Source: Anaerolineales bacterium (GTDB taxonomy: Bacteria; Chloroflexota; Anaerolineae; 4572-78; J111). From it: 40,606 nt of DNA. Numbering within the stretch: the stretch's first letter is position 1; each line of letters begins with the position of its first letter. The stretch covers positions 1 through 40,606 of the forward strand of contig JACKAT010000053.1 of assembly GCA_020634935.1 (NCBI GenBank). Direction: 5' to 3'. Positions 23,509 to 30,840 of this stretch are shown in pieces. Under the pieces are notes generated by a model. The model made no database searches. It was not told the origin of the DNA and saw only the letters and a program-made list of their open reading frames with translations. A program made the position numbers and the translations under genes.

Positions 23509-23779
23509 CCTCTTGTGGGGGCAACGCCGCCGCCTGTTCCGCCTGAGCCGCCTGCACATCGGCCTCGACTTCTACGGCCGCTGTCGCGATAGCCCAACTC
23601 ACCACGCCCCAGACGCTGCCGGAAATCAAACTGCCCACACTCAACGACCAGGCCGTAATGGGCGTAGTTGGGTCTCGAAAAATGCCCATCACTGTCAGTA
23701 CAATACCGAGAATAGCAAATGCCAGGCCCACCTTGAGCGGCCCATCGAGCTTTTGCCATAAGGTTTTGGATGTCGTCAT
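23495..23779 (-). CDS. Small membrane protein with acidic, Gln/Ala-rich tail
   Basis: 94 residues. Two hydrophobic segments (about 17-33 and 42-66), then an acidic tail rich in Ala, Glu and Gln (67-94). Not recognised. It is the first gene of the minus-strand operon that continues with a second membrane protein, a HAD phosphatase and GDPD. The ribosome binding site is weak and no Pho box is seen upstream; the region before it carries repeat element A copy 3. Confidence 0.6.
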   Translation of the reverse strand: MTTSKTLWQKLDGPLKVGLAFAILGIVLTVMGIFRDPTTPITAWSLSVGSLISGSVWGVVSWAIATAAVEVEADVQAAQAEQAAALPPQEDDAN

Positions 23780-23964
23780 CGTACGTATTTACTCCGATCA
23801 AATAGCCAATCTCAGTCGATCCAATTTTGGATAGGTCAGGAGCGTCAAAGTTTACTTTGACCGACAAAGCCGAGCTTTGTGCCTCCAGAATTTAGATGGA
23901 CTTAATCTTCCTGATTTTAGCAGATGTGGACACAATGTCAAAGCTGCCTCTTTTAAGCCCATAA

Positions 23965-24044
23965 AGGTGACGGTCACTTTTGAAAAGGCAAAACCGCTGA
24001 TTTCGTCGATCAAATGCGTGTTTTTGACCAAGTGACCGTCACCT
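23965..24044. repeat. Palindromic element family A, copy 3 (core only)
   Basis: AGGTGACGGTCACTT (23965-23979) and AAGTGACCGTCACCT (24030-24044) are inverted copies. Compared with the other copies, both arms carry the matching A-to-G and T-to-C change, so the pairing was preserved. The outer TTACGCAGT ends are missing. Confidence 0.75.
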
Positions 24045-24062
24045 GCTGCTTTTAGGCTACTT

Positions 24063-24090
24063 TTGACACCATTTTGCTTTTTGATATACT
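24063..24090 (+). promoter_or_regulatory. Sigma70-type promoter of plsY
   Basis: TTGACA (24063-24068), 16-base spacer, TATACT (24085-24090). A start site near 24097 rules out the TTG at 24074 as start codon and supports the ATG at 24131. Confidence 0.68.
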
Positions 24091-24130
24091 CAGAGGTCGA
24101 ACAAAGTTTGCTCTGGGTGGAACAGCGTCA

Positions 24131-24751
24131 ATGATTATTTGGTCGGTTGTGGCCATTATCGTGGCCTATTTATGTGGTTCAATCCCGTTTGGGGTCATTG
24201 TAGCCCGCTTGTATGGCGTTAATGTGCTGGCTTCCGGCAGCGGGCGCACCGGTGGTACAAATGTGTTGCGGTCGGCGGGGCCGTTAGCCGCGGGCCTGAC
24301 GGTTTTAGGCGACGTAATGAAGGGCCTCCTCCCTATTTTTTTCATTCATATCGCCTTTCCTCCGCTTGTGGTGGCTTTGGCCATGACGGCGGCCGTTTTG
24401 GGGCATAATTACTCCATCTTTTTAGGCTTTAGAGGGGGCGTTGGGGCCGGGACCGCGGTGGGTACGGTGGGGGGGATTAATTTTTGGGCAGGGTTGACGG
24501 TAGCCATCTGCGGGCTTATCGGCCTGGCTGTTACCCGTTACGCCTCCATTTTGTCCACGGCCGTCGCGGTTAGCAGCGTGGTGGTCTTGACGATTGGGGC
24601 GTTATTAGGCTGGACGCCATACCTATACATTTTGGGCAGTATATTAACGATGTTGGTTATGTTTTACGCCTTGCGCGAAAATTTTGCCCGTATCCGCGCC
24701 GGCACTGAACGTAAAGTTGGCCAAAAGACCGAGAACATTGCCAAAATTTGA
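24131..24751 (+). CDS. plsY: Glycerol-3-phosphate acyltransferase PlsY-like
   Basis: 206 residues from the ATG at 24131, consistent with the promoter and with the usual PlsY length of about 200. PlsY is a membrane enzyme that transfers acyl from acyl-phosphate to glycerol 3-phosphate, the first step of phospholipid synthesis. Motif 1 is visible as CGSIPFGVIVAR then SGSGRTGGTNVLRSAG. Motif 2 reads GHNYSIFLGFRGGVGAGT, where typical PlsY has F-K-G-G-K-G-V-A-T; two Lys positions are changed (Arg and Val), so activity or substrate may differ. Five to seven hydrophobic segments are present. It stands alone, but its substrate is the product of the divergent GDPD operon. Confidence 0.8.
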   Translation: MIIWSVVAIIVAYLCGSIPFGVIVARLYGVNVLASGSGRTGGTNVLRSAGPLAAGLTVLGDVMKGLLPIFFIHIAFPPLVVALAMTAAVLGHNYSIFLGFRGGVGAGTAVGTVGGINFWAGLTVAICGLIGLAVTRYASILSTAVAVSSVVVLTIGALLGWTPYLYILGSILTMLVMFYALRENFARIRAGTERKVGQKTENIAKI

Positions 24752-24838
24752 CGGTCGGCGGTAGTTGGTTTATCATCTTTATTAATTCTAGCTAACAGTT
24801 TTTAAGAAAACGAAGAATTTTTAAGGTTTACGCCGCAG

Positions 24839-24862
24839 AAAACCCCTATATTTAGGGGTTTT
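24839..24862. terminator. Bidirectional intrinsic terminator after plsY
   Basis: AAAACCCCTA and TAGGGGTTTT form a perfect 10-bp stem with a four-base loop; the A and T ends allow termination in either direction. Confidence 0.72.
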
Positions 24863-24867
24863 AAAAT

Positions 24868-24895
24868 TTGTAAGGCCAATATGTAGTGGTATAAT
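24868..24895 (+). promoter_or_regulatory. Promoter upstream of a candidate RNA and the deoxynucleoside kinase
   Basis: TTGTAA (24868-24873), 16-base spacer, TATAAT (24890-24895), immediately after the plsY terminator. The next gene starts only at 25151. Confidence 0.55.
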
Positions 24896-24901
24896 CAAGG
24901 C

Positions 24902-25072
24902 GTATTGCTGATGCCAGCAATTTAAAGAATCATGGAACCGTTAACATTTTTCCGACCAAAATTACCTGTAGATTATTTTCGTGAGATAACTGGCCCTGGC
25001 TTCAATGCTTGAGTCGGTATTTAGAGACCGGTACAACCCTGGGTGTCAAGGTGTAGCGGTCTTTCTTTTTGC
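24902..25072 (+). ncRNA. Candidate structured leader or small RNA before the deoxynucleoside kinase
   Basis: From the predicted start there is an early hairpin (TTGCTG/CAGCAA, about 24905-24920) and, at the end, AGACCG (25025-25030) paired with CGGTCT (25057-25062) followed by TTCTTTTT, like an intrinsic terminator. No ORF with a ribosome binding site is seen. It could be a terminated leader controlling the kinase gene or a free RNA. I do not recognise it as 6S, SRP, tmRNA or a known riboswitch. Confidence 0.33.
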
Positions 25073-25150
25073 CAATAATGGTGGAAATAGAGAACTGAGG
25101 CTGTATAACGTTAATCTTTAATCTCATTAGTTTAGAGGAGAACCGAGAAG

Positions 25151-25786
25151 ATGATGAAGAAATACTCTATTACCATTGCCGGAAACATGGGCGTTGGCAA
25201 AAGTACACTCACCCAACTTTTAGCGGCAGAGCTAAATTGGTCTCCCTTTTTAGAAGCCGTCGATGACAATCCATTTTTGGAAAAGTTTTTTCAGGATATG
25301 AATCGATGGAGTTTTCATTCCCAGGTCTTCTTCCTCTCCCGGCGGTTTCGCATTCATCGCGAAATCGCCCAGCATCCCGGCTCGGTCATTCAAGATCGCA
25401 GCGTTTATGAGGATGCTGATATCTTCGTTCGTAATCTCTATCGCCTGGGCAAAATGTCCGACCAAGAATATCAACTCTACCGGGATCTGTACGACGAATT
25501 TGTACAGATCCTCCCCAAACCCGATTTAGTGGTGTACTTAAAAGCCAGCATCCCCACCCTTATCGCGCGAGTCCAACGCCGGGGTCGCCATTATGAACGG
25601 TATATCTCGCCGCTGTATCTGCAACAGTTGAACGAACTGTACAATGCCTGGATTGAGGATTTTACCCTGTCGCCTATCCTCACTATTGACACCGACCGGC
25701 TTGATTTTGTACGTTCTTCCACTGATTTTAGCAGCATTCGCGGCAAGATCTTGGCTGAATTGAATATTGAGCCAGTTTACCTTTAA
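25151..25786 (+). CDS. Deoxynucleoside kinase (dAdo/dGuo kinase family)
   Basis: 211 residues, normal for the family, which phosphorylates deoxynucleosides in the salvage pathway. The P-loop is GNMGVGKST (11-19), the substrate-site region WSFHSQVFFLSRRF follows, then the DRSVYEDADIF motif (the family's D/E-R-S), and an Arg-rich lid around RVQRRGRHYERYIS. An Arg-rich lid and the ERS-like motif match bacterial dGK/dAK proteins; substrate preference cannot be read from sequence. AGAGGAG lies upstream, and a second ATG directly follows the first. A good terminator ends the unit. Confidence 0.88.
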   Translation: MMKKYSITIAGNMGVGKSTLTQLLAAELNWSPFLEAVDDNPFLEKFFQDMNRWSFHSQVFFLSRRFRIHREIAQHPGSVIQDRSVYEDADIFVRNLYRLGKMSDQEYQLYRDLYDEFVQILPKPDLVVYLKASIPTLIARVQRRGRHYERYISPLYLQQLNELYNAWIEDFTLSPILTIDTDRLDFVRSSTDFSSIRGKILAELNIEPVYL

Positions 25787-25841
25787 GCTCACCGGAGAGC
25801 ACCCATCTAACAACTGAATCACCGGTAATTCAACAACCAAG

Positions 25842-25878
25842 AGACCTCGCGGATCTTCGACCCCGGCGGGGTCTTTCG
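25842..25878 (+). terminator. Intrinsic terminator after the deoxynucleoside kinase
   Basis: AGACCTCGC (25842-25850) pairs with GCGGGGTCT (25866-25874), including one G-U pair, and a T-rich run follows. Confidence 0.7.
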
Positions 25879-25896
25879 TTTTAAAGTGATAACTAT

Positions 25897-26008
25897 AGGA
25901 CTTACGCAGTTAGGTGTATCGAACCCGGTGACAGTCACTTAGACGCGATGAATAGAGTTGTTTGGGCTTAAGCTGACGTTCGTTTTCGGCAAAAAGTGAC
26001 TGTCACCT
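25897..26008 (-). repeat. Palindromic element family A, copy 4
   Basis: AGGACTTACGCAGTT outer end, inner ends GGTGACAGTCACTT and AAGTGACTGTCACC. The reverse complement matches copy 2 through the middle, so these two form a subfamily. It sits between the kinase terminator and the FkbM gene. Confidence 0.82.
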
Positions 26009-26143
26009 TACCCGCTAAACCAAATCGAGCTGGTCATCTCGCCGGTCGATGCCTTGGCCTTGCAGCAGCCAGACTCATTGTACGTCTCAATATGGGAGCG
26101 TGACAGTTTCACCTGAGACGACACCCACAATGAAATTTTGCTG

Positions 26144-27166
26144 CTAAGTGATCTGATCTTGTCTGTAAGCATAGATTTGGAATATGTGTTTTTTGAAGTT
26201 TAACATTTTTAGTAGTTGCATATAGGTCATTAACATTTTCACTGGTATGGGAAGAAGCATTTGGCGAATTTTCAACGTATACGCTTGATTGTGTAGGATG
26301 TTAATTGTTTTTGCGATCTGGTTAGCGTGATTTTTGTCAGAATGATGGTATTCGATGTTAATTTGGTTGACGTATTTTAATTTTGGCTGAATTTCTTCAA
26401 GGACTTGCGTTTCCGCTCCTTCGATGTCGATTTTAAGCAAGTCTACCGTTCGATTGATATAATGAGATAATTTAACTGACTGAACGGTGATGGACTGTGG
26501 GTTAGGTATTGGGGCCATACTCTCGATGACTGAAGCATCCCACCCCGAATTATTTTCGGTGTGATAAAACGTAATCTCCCCTTCCTTTTGGCTCACTGCG
26601 GCCTGGTGTAGTTGGACATCGGTCAAGCGATTTTGGCGAATATTTTTTTGAAGGAGTTTAAAGTATTTAGGATTGGGTTCAAAAGCAACTATTTCAGCGT
26701 CGGGGTATAATTTTTTAAAGTAAAGCGTGGCTAACCCAATATGGGCCCCTACATCCAGAACATAAGGTTTTGGTTTATCGGTTTGGAAAAAATATTCTTT
26801 AAGAATAAAAATTTCAAAAGAAAGGAATATTAATTCTAGAAGACTAATGTAGAAAATTTTTGTTTTACCCAGCTGGGAATTTCTAACTTCATTGGCCGAA
26901 TCTTGGATCATCTTGCCGACGGTGGTTCCCATCGGAAATAAATTAAAGAGGCTGCTACACAACCCGATCAGCAGACCTTCTCCTTTATTATGACCAAAAT
27001 AGATAATGAACCCGACTAAACTGCATGAAATTACACTGCTGATCAGAATTCCATTCTCGGTATGGCCTCCATACAGAATCCAGGTTGCCATTACCAACCA
27101 GAAGAAGCCAATCAAGCTACTCAGAACAAGTCCAAAAAATAAGATGTTAAGTACTTTCTTTGCCAT
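26144..27166 (-). CDS. FkbM-family methyltransferase with N-terminal membrane helices
   Basis: 340 residues from the ATG at 27166. Residues 1-125 hold four or so hydrophobic segments; 130-330 form a class I SAM-dependent methyltransferase of the FkbM type, with motif I DVGAHIGLATLYF, the acidic AFEPNP, and the family signature VDLLKIDIEGAE. FkbM enzymes O-methylate sugars, lipids and natural products; the membrane part suggests a lipid or glycolipid substrate, in keeping with the neighbouring lipid genes, but this is inference. The gene is visibly more AT-rich than its neighbours, which may point to separate acquisition. It is the last gene on the minus-strand cluster that runs from 32703. 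Confidence 0.82.
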   Translation of the reverse strand: MAKKVLNILFFGLVLSSLIGFFWLVMATWILYGGHTENGILISSVISCSLVGFIIYFGHNKGEGLLIGLCSSLFNLFPMGTTVGKMIQDSANEVRNSQLGKTKIFYISLLELIFLSFEIFILKEYFFQTDKPKPYVLDVGAHIGLATLYFKKLYPDAEIVAFEPNPKYFKLLQKNIRQNRLTDVQLHQAAVSQKEGEITFYHTENNSGWDASVIESMAPIPNPQSITVQSVKLSHYINRTVDLLKIDIEGAETQVLEEIQPKLKYVNQINIEYHHSDKNHANQIAKTINILHNQAYTLKIRQMLLPIPVKMLMTYMQLLKMLNFKKHIFQIYAYRQDQIT

Positions 27167-27326
27167 TTGCTGTGCTTCCAATCTCGATAACTACGTTTCG
27201 CTATTGCCCCTTAGTCGTTTTCGCACCTTTAATCTCGATCAATAATAGACAACTGGCTCAAGTGGGGTTAAATCGGGGGTGCGATCCTGAAGGGATAGGG
27301 CTGTTGCATAGGATGAGCCGTTTCTG

Positions 27327-28544
27327 TTATGCGGCCTCGATGGCTTGGTGATTATGAGGCAGTTTCAAAACAACACGATAGGCGCTGCAGAAATAATCCG
27401 GCTTGATCATGGCGGCGGAGGTGCCGGCATACAGCACTAAAAACAGACGCCACAGTTGTTCGTTGGATTTGGCGATAAAAGGCTCTTTATTTAGGAGCAG
27501 TTTTTCGTAGCCTTTTTTGGCCCACAGGTGATAGTTGTGGCGGTCGTTGTAAATGCCTTCAATTTCGAACCGAGAGTCATTCACGGCCTTGATAAATCCA
27601 GGCATATAGACCATGCGAAAGGTACCCGGCCACACATATTTGGTAATAAAGCTGCGGGTGGCAAACGATTCTTTCTCGGAAGCAAAATCGAGATAGACGC
27701 GGCCGCCCGGTTTGAGGAGGGTGGGCAGTTTGGCCATAACGCGCTGGTAGTCCGACAAATCTTCGATAACGCCCATCATCGATATGGCGTCGAACTTCTC
27801 CGGGGGGCTGTAGGTGAAGAAATCTTGATATTTGACCTGGGCGTTGGTAAAGTTTCGCGTCTCAATTAACGACTGAACGTAATCGAATTGCTTGCGCGAG
27901 AGCGTAATGCCGGTGACATTGACCTCGCGTGCGGCCGCAAAGCGCAAGACCCCACCCCAACCGCTGCCAACATCAAGCAGTTTATCCTGGGGTTTCAATT
28001 GCAGCGAGTCATAAGCGAAAGCCAATTTGCGTTCGGCGGCAACTTCCATACTTTCATCGTCGCTGTGATATATGCCGGGGGTGTAGGTATCGTAATCATT
28101 TTCGATGCCCAATAGCTGCAAGTTGTCGGCATCGTAATGCTTGGCTATCCAGGCGGGGTTGCACTTTTCTCGACCCAGGATAAGGGGTTTTGCCACCCGC
28201 CACGTCTTTAAAAATATGTTGCGATCATCAAACAGATCTTGGAAATTGATAATCGCCTTGATGAGATCACCGGCTAAGTCGATATCGCCCCGCATAAAGG
28301 CTTCGGCAATGACCAATTCGTGCATAGACATACAGGCCTCAAAGCCCGCCTTGTTTTTAATAGTTACTTCAAACGCCGGTTCCGATGCGCCTACCTGCAT
28401 TGTGGCCCCGTCTTCGCCATGAATAATAAAACTGTAGGGCAGCTTCCCGGAACGGGTTAACAGGGCCACCAGCTCCCTTAAAGCCGGGGATGTTTTTTCG
28501 TTCTGGGTATTAGGGCTGTTTTCTACCAGTACTGCGGTGTTCAT
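27327..28544 (-). CDS. Cyclopropane-fatty-acid-synthase-like methyltransferase
   Basis: 405 residues from the ATG at 28544, which has AAAGGAGA just upstream; an upstream in-frame start would add 17 residues without support. Family members use SAM to modify double bonds of membrane-lipid acyl chains (cyclopropane or methyl-branched products). The N-terminal third matches the lipid-side domain. The SAM motif is LLDVGSGWGGVLRFAA (usual form G-C-G-W-G, here Ser for Cys), followed by VTGITLSRKQFDYVQ, DAISMMGVIEDL and GGRVYLDFAS. It may methylate unsaturated acyl chains or act on another lipid. It lies between the glycosyltransferase and FkbM genes on the same strand, but 288 bases of repeat DNA separate it from the former. 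Confidence 0.85.
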   Translation of the reverse strand: MNTAVLVENSPNTQNEKTSPALRELVALLTRSGKLPYSFIIHGEDGATMQVGASEPAFEVTIKNKAGFEACMSMHELVIAEAFMRGDIDLAGDLIKAIINFQDLFDDRNIFLKTWRVAKPLILGREKCNPAWIAKHYDADNLQLLGIENDYDTYTPGIYHSDDESMEVAAERKLAFAYDSLQLKPQDKLLDVGSGWGGVLRFAAAREVNVTGITLSRKQFDYVQSLIETRNFTNAQVKYQDFFTYSPPEKFDAISMMGVIEDLSDYQRVMAKLPTLLKPGGRVYLDFASEKESFATRSFITKYVWPGTFRMVYMPGFIKAVNDSRFEIEGIYNDRHNYHLWAKKGYEKLLLNKEPFIAKSNEQLWRLFLVLYAGTSAAMIKPDYFCSAYRVVLKLPHNHQAIEAA

Positions 28545-28632
28545 ATTTAGTTCTCCTTTAATTGTGCTTTGCCATGAAAATATTCTTAAGACCAACTGAT
28601 GAAAGTTAAGAACATAAACAGGGTACGCCAGG

Positions 28633-28763
28633 CCAACAAACGCGAGGCTAAAGCCATCGCGTTGAAAGAGCGAAGGACGCTAAAGCGCCCTCAGATGGCG
28701 CCATCTTAGCCCGACAGGGCTTCGCTCTCTGAGCACAGGTCTTTAGGCCCGTGCTGCGGGGGA
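28633..28763 (+). repeat. Dispersed repeat family B, copy 1
   Basis: Starts with CAACAAACGCGAGGCTAAAG and includes AAAGCGCCCTCAGATGGCG, TAGCCCGACAGGG and TCTTTAGGCCCGTGCTGC. It is homologous along its length to the reverse complement of 36310-36440. The third quarter (GCCCTCAGATGGCGCC) differs between copies. Confidence 0.75.
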
Positions 28764-28832
28764 CGGCCAGGTTTGTACCCCGATTAAATTCTTGATCTTC
28801 ATAAGTTGGTCTCCAACATACTTTGACCGACC

Positions 28833-30020
28833 TCACAATGCCAGCTCTGCCACCTGTTTTTCTAAAGGGATGGCCATCCTCTTGAGTAACCGCTGCGTAG
28901 CCGCCTCCCACGACAATTTCGCGGTATTGGGATCATATTTAGGCTCGTGCGCCAGGGCATATAGAAAATGGCGCTTAAATTCCGGCCTGTTTTCATAAAC
29001 CAAACAATTTTGAAACTGGTAGAAAAATTCATTCGACGGGTGTCTGGGTATAATGACCCATTTTTGCATGGCCAGCGCCTCGGCGGTGGTGGTACACAAA
29101 TGCTCGCTTTCGGAGCAATTTATAAAGAGTTTATAACCCGCTAAATCATGCCAGGGCTGTTGGCTGACCCCTTTGAAGATCGGGGTAATACTGTAATTGG
29201 CCGCCAATGCTTTGACCCACGCCCGGTCGCCCTGACCAAAAAGATCAATCGTTGGCATCCCAACGGCCTGTAATCCTTCAAATAGCTCCGCCAGCCCTTT
29301 TTCGGGAATAAGTTTCCCAATAAAATAATACCCCTGCTGTGATTGAGGGTTGACCTGCCGGAAAAAAAGAGGGTTTACCCCATTCACATTCTCAACCGCA
29401 CAATGCGGTAAACGGCAAACATCCTGGTGAACCGAAGAGGTGCAAATTAGGTGATGGCAAACCCACTGCATCAAGCCCCGATTGTACTTGTAAAACATGC
29501 GGCGATTGAAATCCGGGTGGGCTTCGGTATATTTTTTATAATTGGTATGAACAATGCCGGTTACATGCCTGCGCTTACGTTTGAGACCTGACCACGGTTG
29601 GAAATAAAATAGATGCTCCGGTTCTTCTAATATCACCGTGTCCTGGGCCACCAGCCTGGAAAAGGATTGGATCGGAAAAATAGAAGTCCAGGGTTTATAT
29701 AACCAGGCCTTGTAAAATTGTATCTCCGGCATCCATTTACGTAGTTCGTTGGGGAGCCACTGATAAATATAAGCCCGCTGCTCGTCGGGATGATAAAATT
29801 GCAAGTTTTCAAAGCAATAATGCTGTTGGGCGGGCTTAAGCCAGGGCAGGTATAGCGTTGTTTGCTGCCCTTGTTGATTTAAGAACACGGCTCGAAATAA
29901 AGGAAGAACACTGGTTCCGGTAAACCACGGGAGAGAAGCCGTGGTCACAATGCCGATTGATCGAGAAGCGGGATTATGGTTTGGATAGCCGTTTCCGCCA
30001 AGTCTTAACGCTTTTGTCAT
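28833..30020 (-). CDS. Glycosyltransferase of the digalactosyldiacylglycerol synthase (DGD) type
   Basis: 395 residues, GT-B fold, family GT4-like. Motifs match plant and bacterial DGDG synthases: GIVTTASLPWFTGTSV at the N-terminus, ILEEPEHL, GIVHTNYKKYT, VNGVNPLFF, YFIGKLIPEKGLAEL, and the C-terminal block CTTTAEALAMQKWVIIPRHP followed by SNEFFYQFQNCLVY. DGDG synthases move galactose from UDP-Gal to monogalactosyldiacylglycerol at the cytoplasmic membrane face; the sugar and the acceptor here are not proven. Glycolipids of this kind replace phospholipids in several bacteria and plants short of phosphate. No Pho box precedes the gene; repeat element A copy 5 does. No monogalactosyl synthase is visible nearby. 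Confidence 0.85.
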   Translation of the reverse strand: MTKALRLGGNGYPNHNPASRSIGIVTTASLPWFTGTSVLPLFRAVFLNQQGQQTTLYLPWLKPAQQHYCFENLQFYHPDEQRAYIYQWLPNELRKWMPEIQFYKAWLYKPWTSIFPIQSFSRLVAQDTVILEEPEHLFYFQPWSGLKRKRRHVTGIVHTNYKKYTEAHPDFNRRMFYKYNRGLMQWVCHHLICTSSVHQDVCRLPHCAVENVNGVNPLFFRQVNPQSQQGYYFIGKLIPEKGLAELFEGLQAVGMPTIDLFGQGDRAWVKALAANYSITPIFKGVSQQPWHDLAGYKLFINCSESEHLCTTTAEALAMQKWVIIPRHPSNEFFYQFQNCLVYENRPEFKRHFLYALAHEPKYDPNTAKLSWEAATQRLLKRMAIPLEKQVAELAL

Positions 30021-30062
30021 GATAGAGTCCCGGTGAACCTGTTCGTTGTAGAAGATAAACCC

Positions 30063-30163
30063 AGGTGACAGTCACTTATTGTCGTTAATCAGAAGGTTGA
30101 TAGCCTAGACCGGTCGATTTAACGTGACCAAGTGACTGTCACCTTTAGAACTGCGTAAGTCCT
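30063..30163 (+). repeat. Palindromic element family A, copy 5
   Basis: Inner ends AGGTGACAGTCACTT and AAGTGACTGTCACCT, right outer end AACTGCGTAAGTCCT. Matches the reverse complement of copy 1 at both ends but not in the middle. Confidence 0.8.
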
Positions 30164-30173
30164 GTTTAGGTGA

Positions 30174-30824
30174 TCAGCCTGTCTCACGTTTCCAAAGCGC
30201 GATAAATTGCAAACGACTGGTTCCCCAGCGCATGGGTTTAGGATGACAGTAAGCTGGGTGGATAAGGTGATCAAGGCTGAAGCCTGCGTCCTCAAGGCAT
30301 GAAAACCATTGCCATCCCTTTTGGAATTTGTAAGGGGTTTTAATGCCAAAAGGGCGATTGCCAATTTCATCTAAGAAACAGAGGGTGAGCCAACCTGGAA
30401 ATGTTTGGTAGGTATGATCCTTAATGACCAGGTATTGGTCAGTGCAACGGAGAATTTCTTTTAAACTGGCGACAGGATCAGGGCAGTGATGCAGGACGTC
30501 GATGCTGTAGGTAAGCTCAAAAGAACGGTCGTCGAAAGGCAGCCGCCGGCCGGAATACAGCAACGGTTCAATATAACAGTTCTCCTGACGGTGAACATCA
30601 ACAGCGACCACCCGGTTAGCGACGCCATTTTGCTGGAACTTTTGGGCAAACCAGCCGTTTCCCGACCCAAAATCACAGGCAGTGGCGAAGGGCATGTAAG
30701 GCTCAAGCAGGGTCTGGCACAGGCGATAGATTCGACGACGGTACCCCAAGTTATCGGCGGTTATCTGCCTTCTATAAAAATCCAATAGGGTGTTGACGAT
30801 GACAGGTTTCGAGATAGTCGCCAT
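30174..30824 (-). CDS. Class I SAM-dependent methyltransferase
   Basis: 216 residues. The SAM-binding motif is ACDFGSGNGWFAQKF, followed by VVAVDVHRQ, LPFDDRSFELTYSIDVLHHC and SLKEILRC, the Methyltransf_11 pattern. The substrate is unknown; placement next to a DGD-type glycosyltransferase and a cyclopropane-type methyltransferase suggests lipids or glycolipids. It starts 16 bases after the stop of the cNMP/CPBP gene, and the DGD gene follows after a repeat element, so these genes probably share transcripts. Confidence 0.85.
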   Translation of the reverse strand: MATISKPVIVNTLLDFYRRQITADNLGYRRRIYRLCQTLLEPYMPFATACDFGSGNGWFAQKFQQNGVANRVVAVDVHRQENCYIEPLLYSGRRLPFDDRSFELTYSIDVLHHCPDPVASLKEILRCTDQYLVIKDHTYQTFPGWLTLCFLDEIGNRPFGIKTPYKFQKGWQWFSCLEDAGFSLDHLIHPAYCHPKPMRWGTSRLQFIALWKRETG

Positions 30825-30840
30825 AAACTTGGGGCAATCC

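Noticed and set aside
23505..23867. 120-residue minus-strand ORF overlapping the 94-residue membrane protein
   Set aside because: Different frame of the same DNA; Gly/Arg-rich, no membrane pattern, and the 94-residue frame fits the overlapping operon better.
24902..25072. 6S RNA, SRP RNA or tmRNA
   Set aside because: No conserved SRP tetraloop region, no tRNA-like end, and no long closing stem recognised; left as an unnamed candidate.
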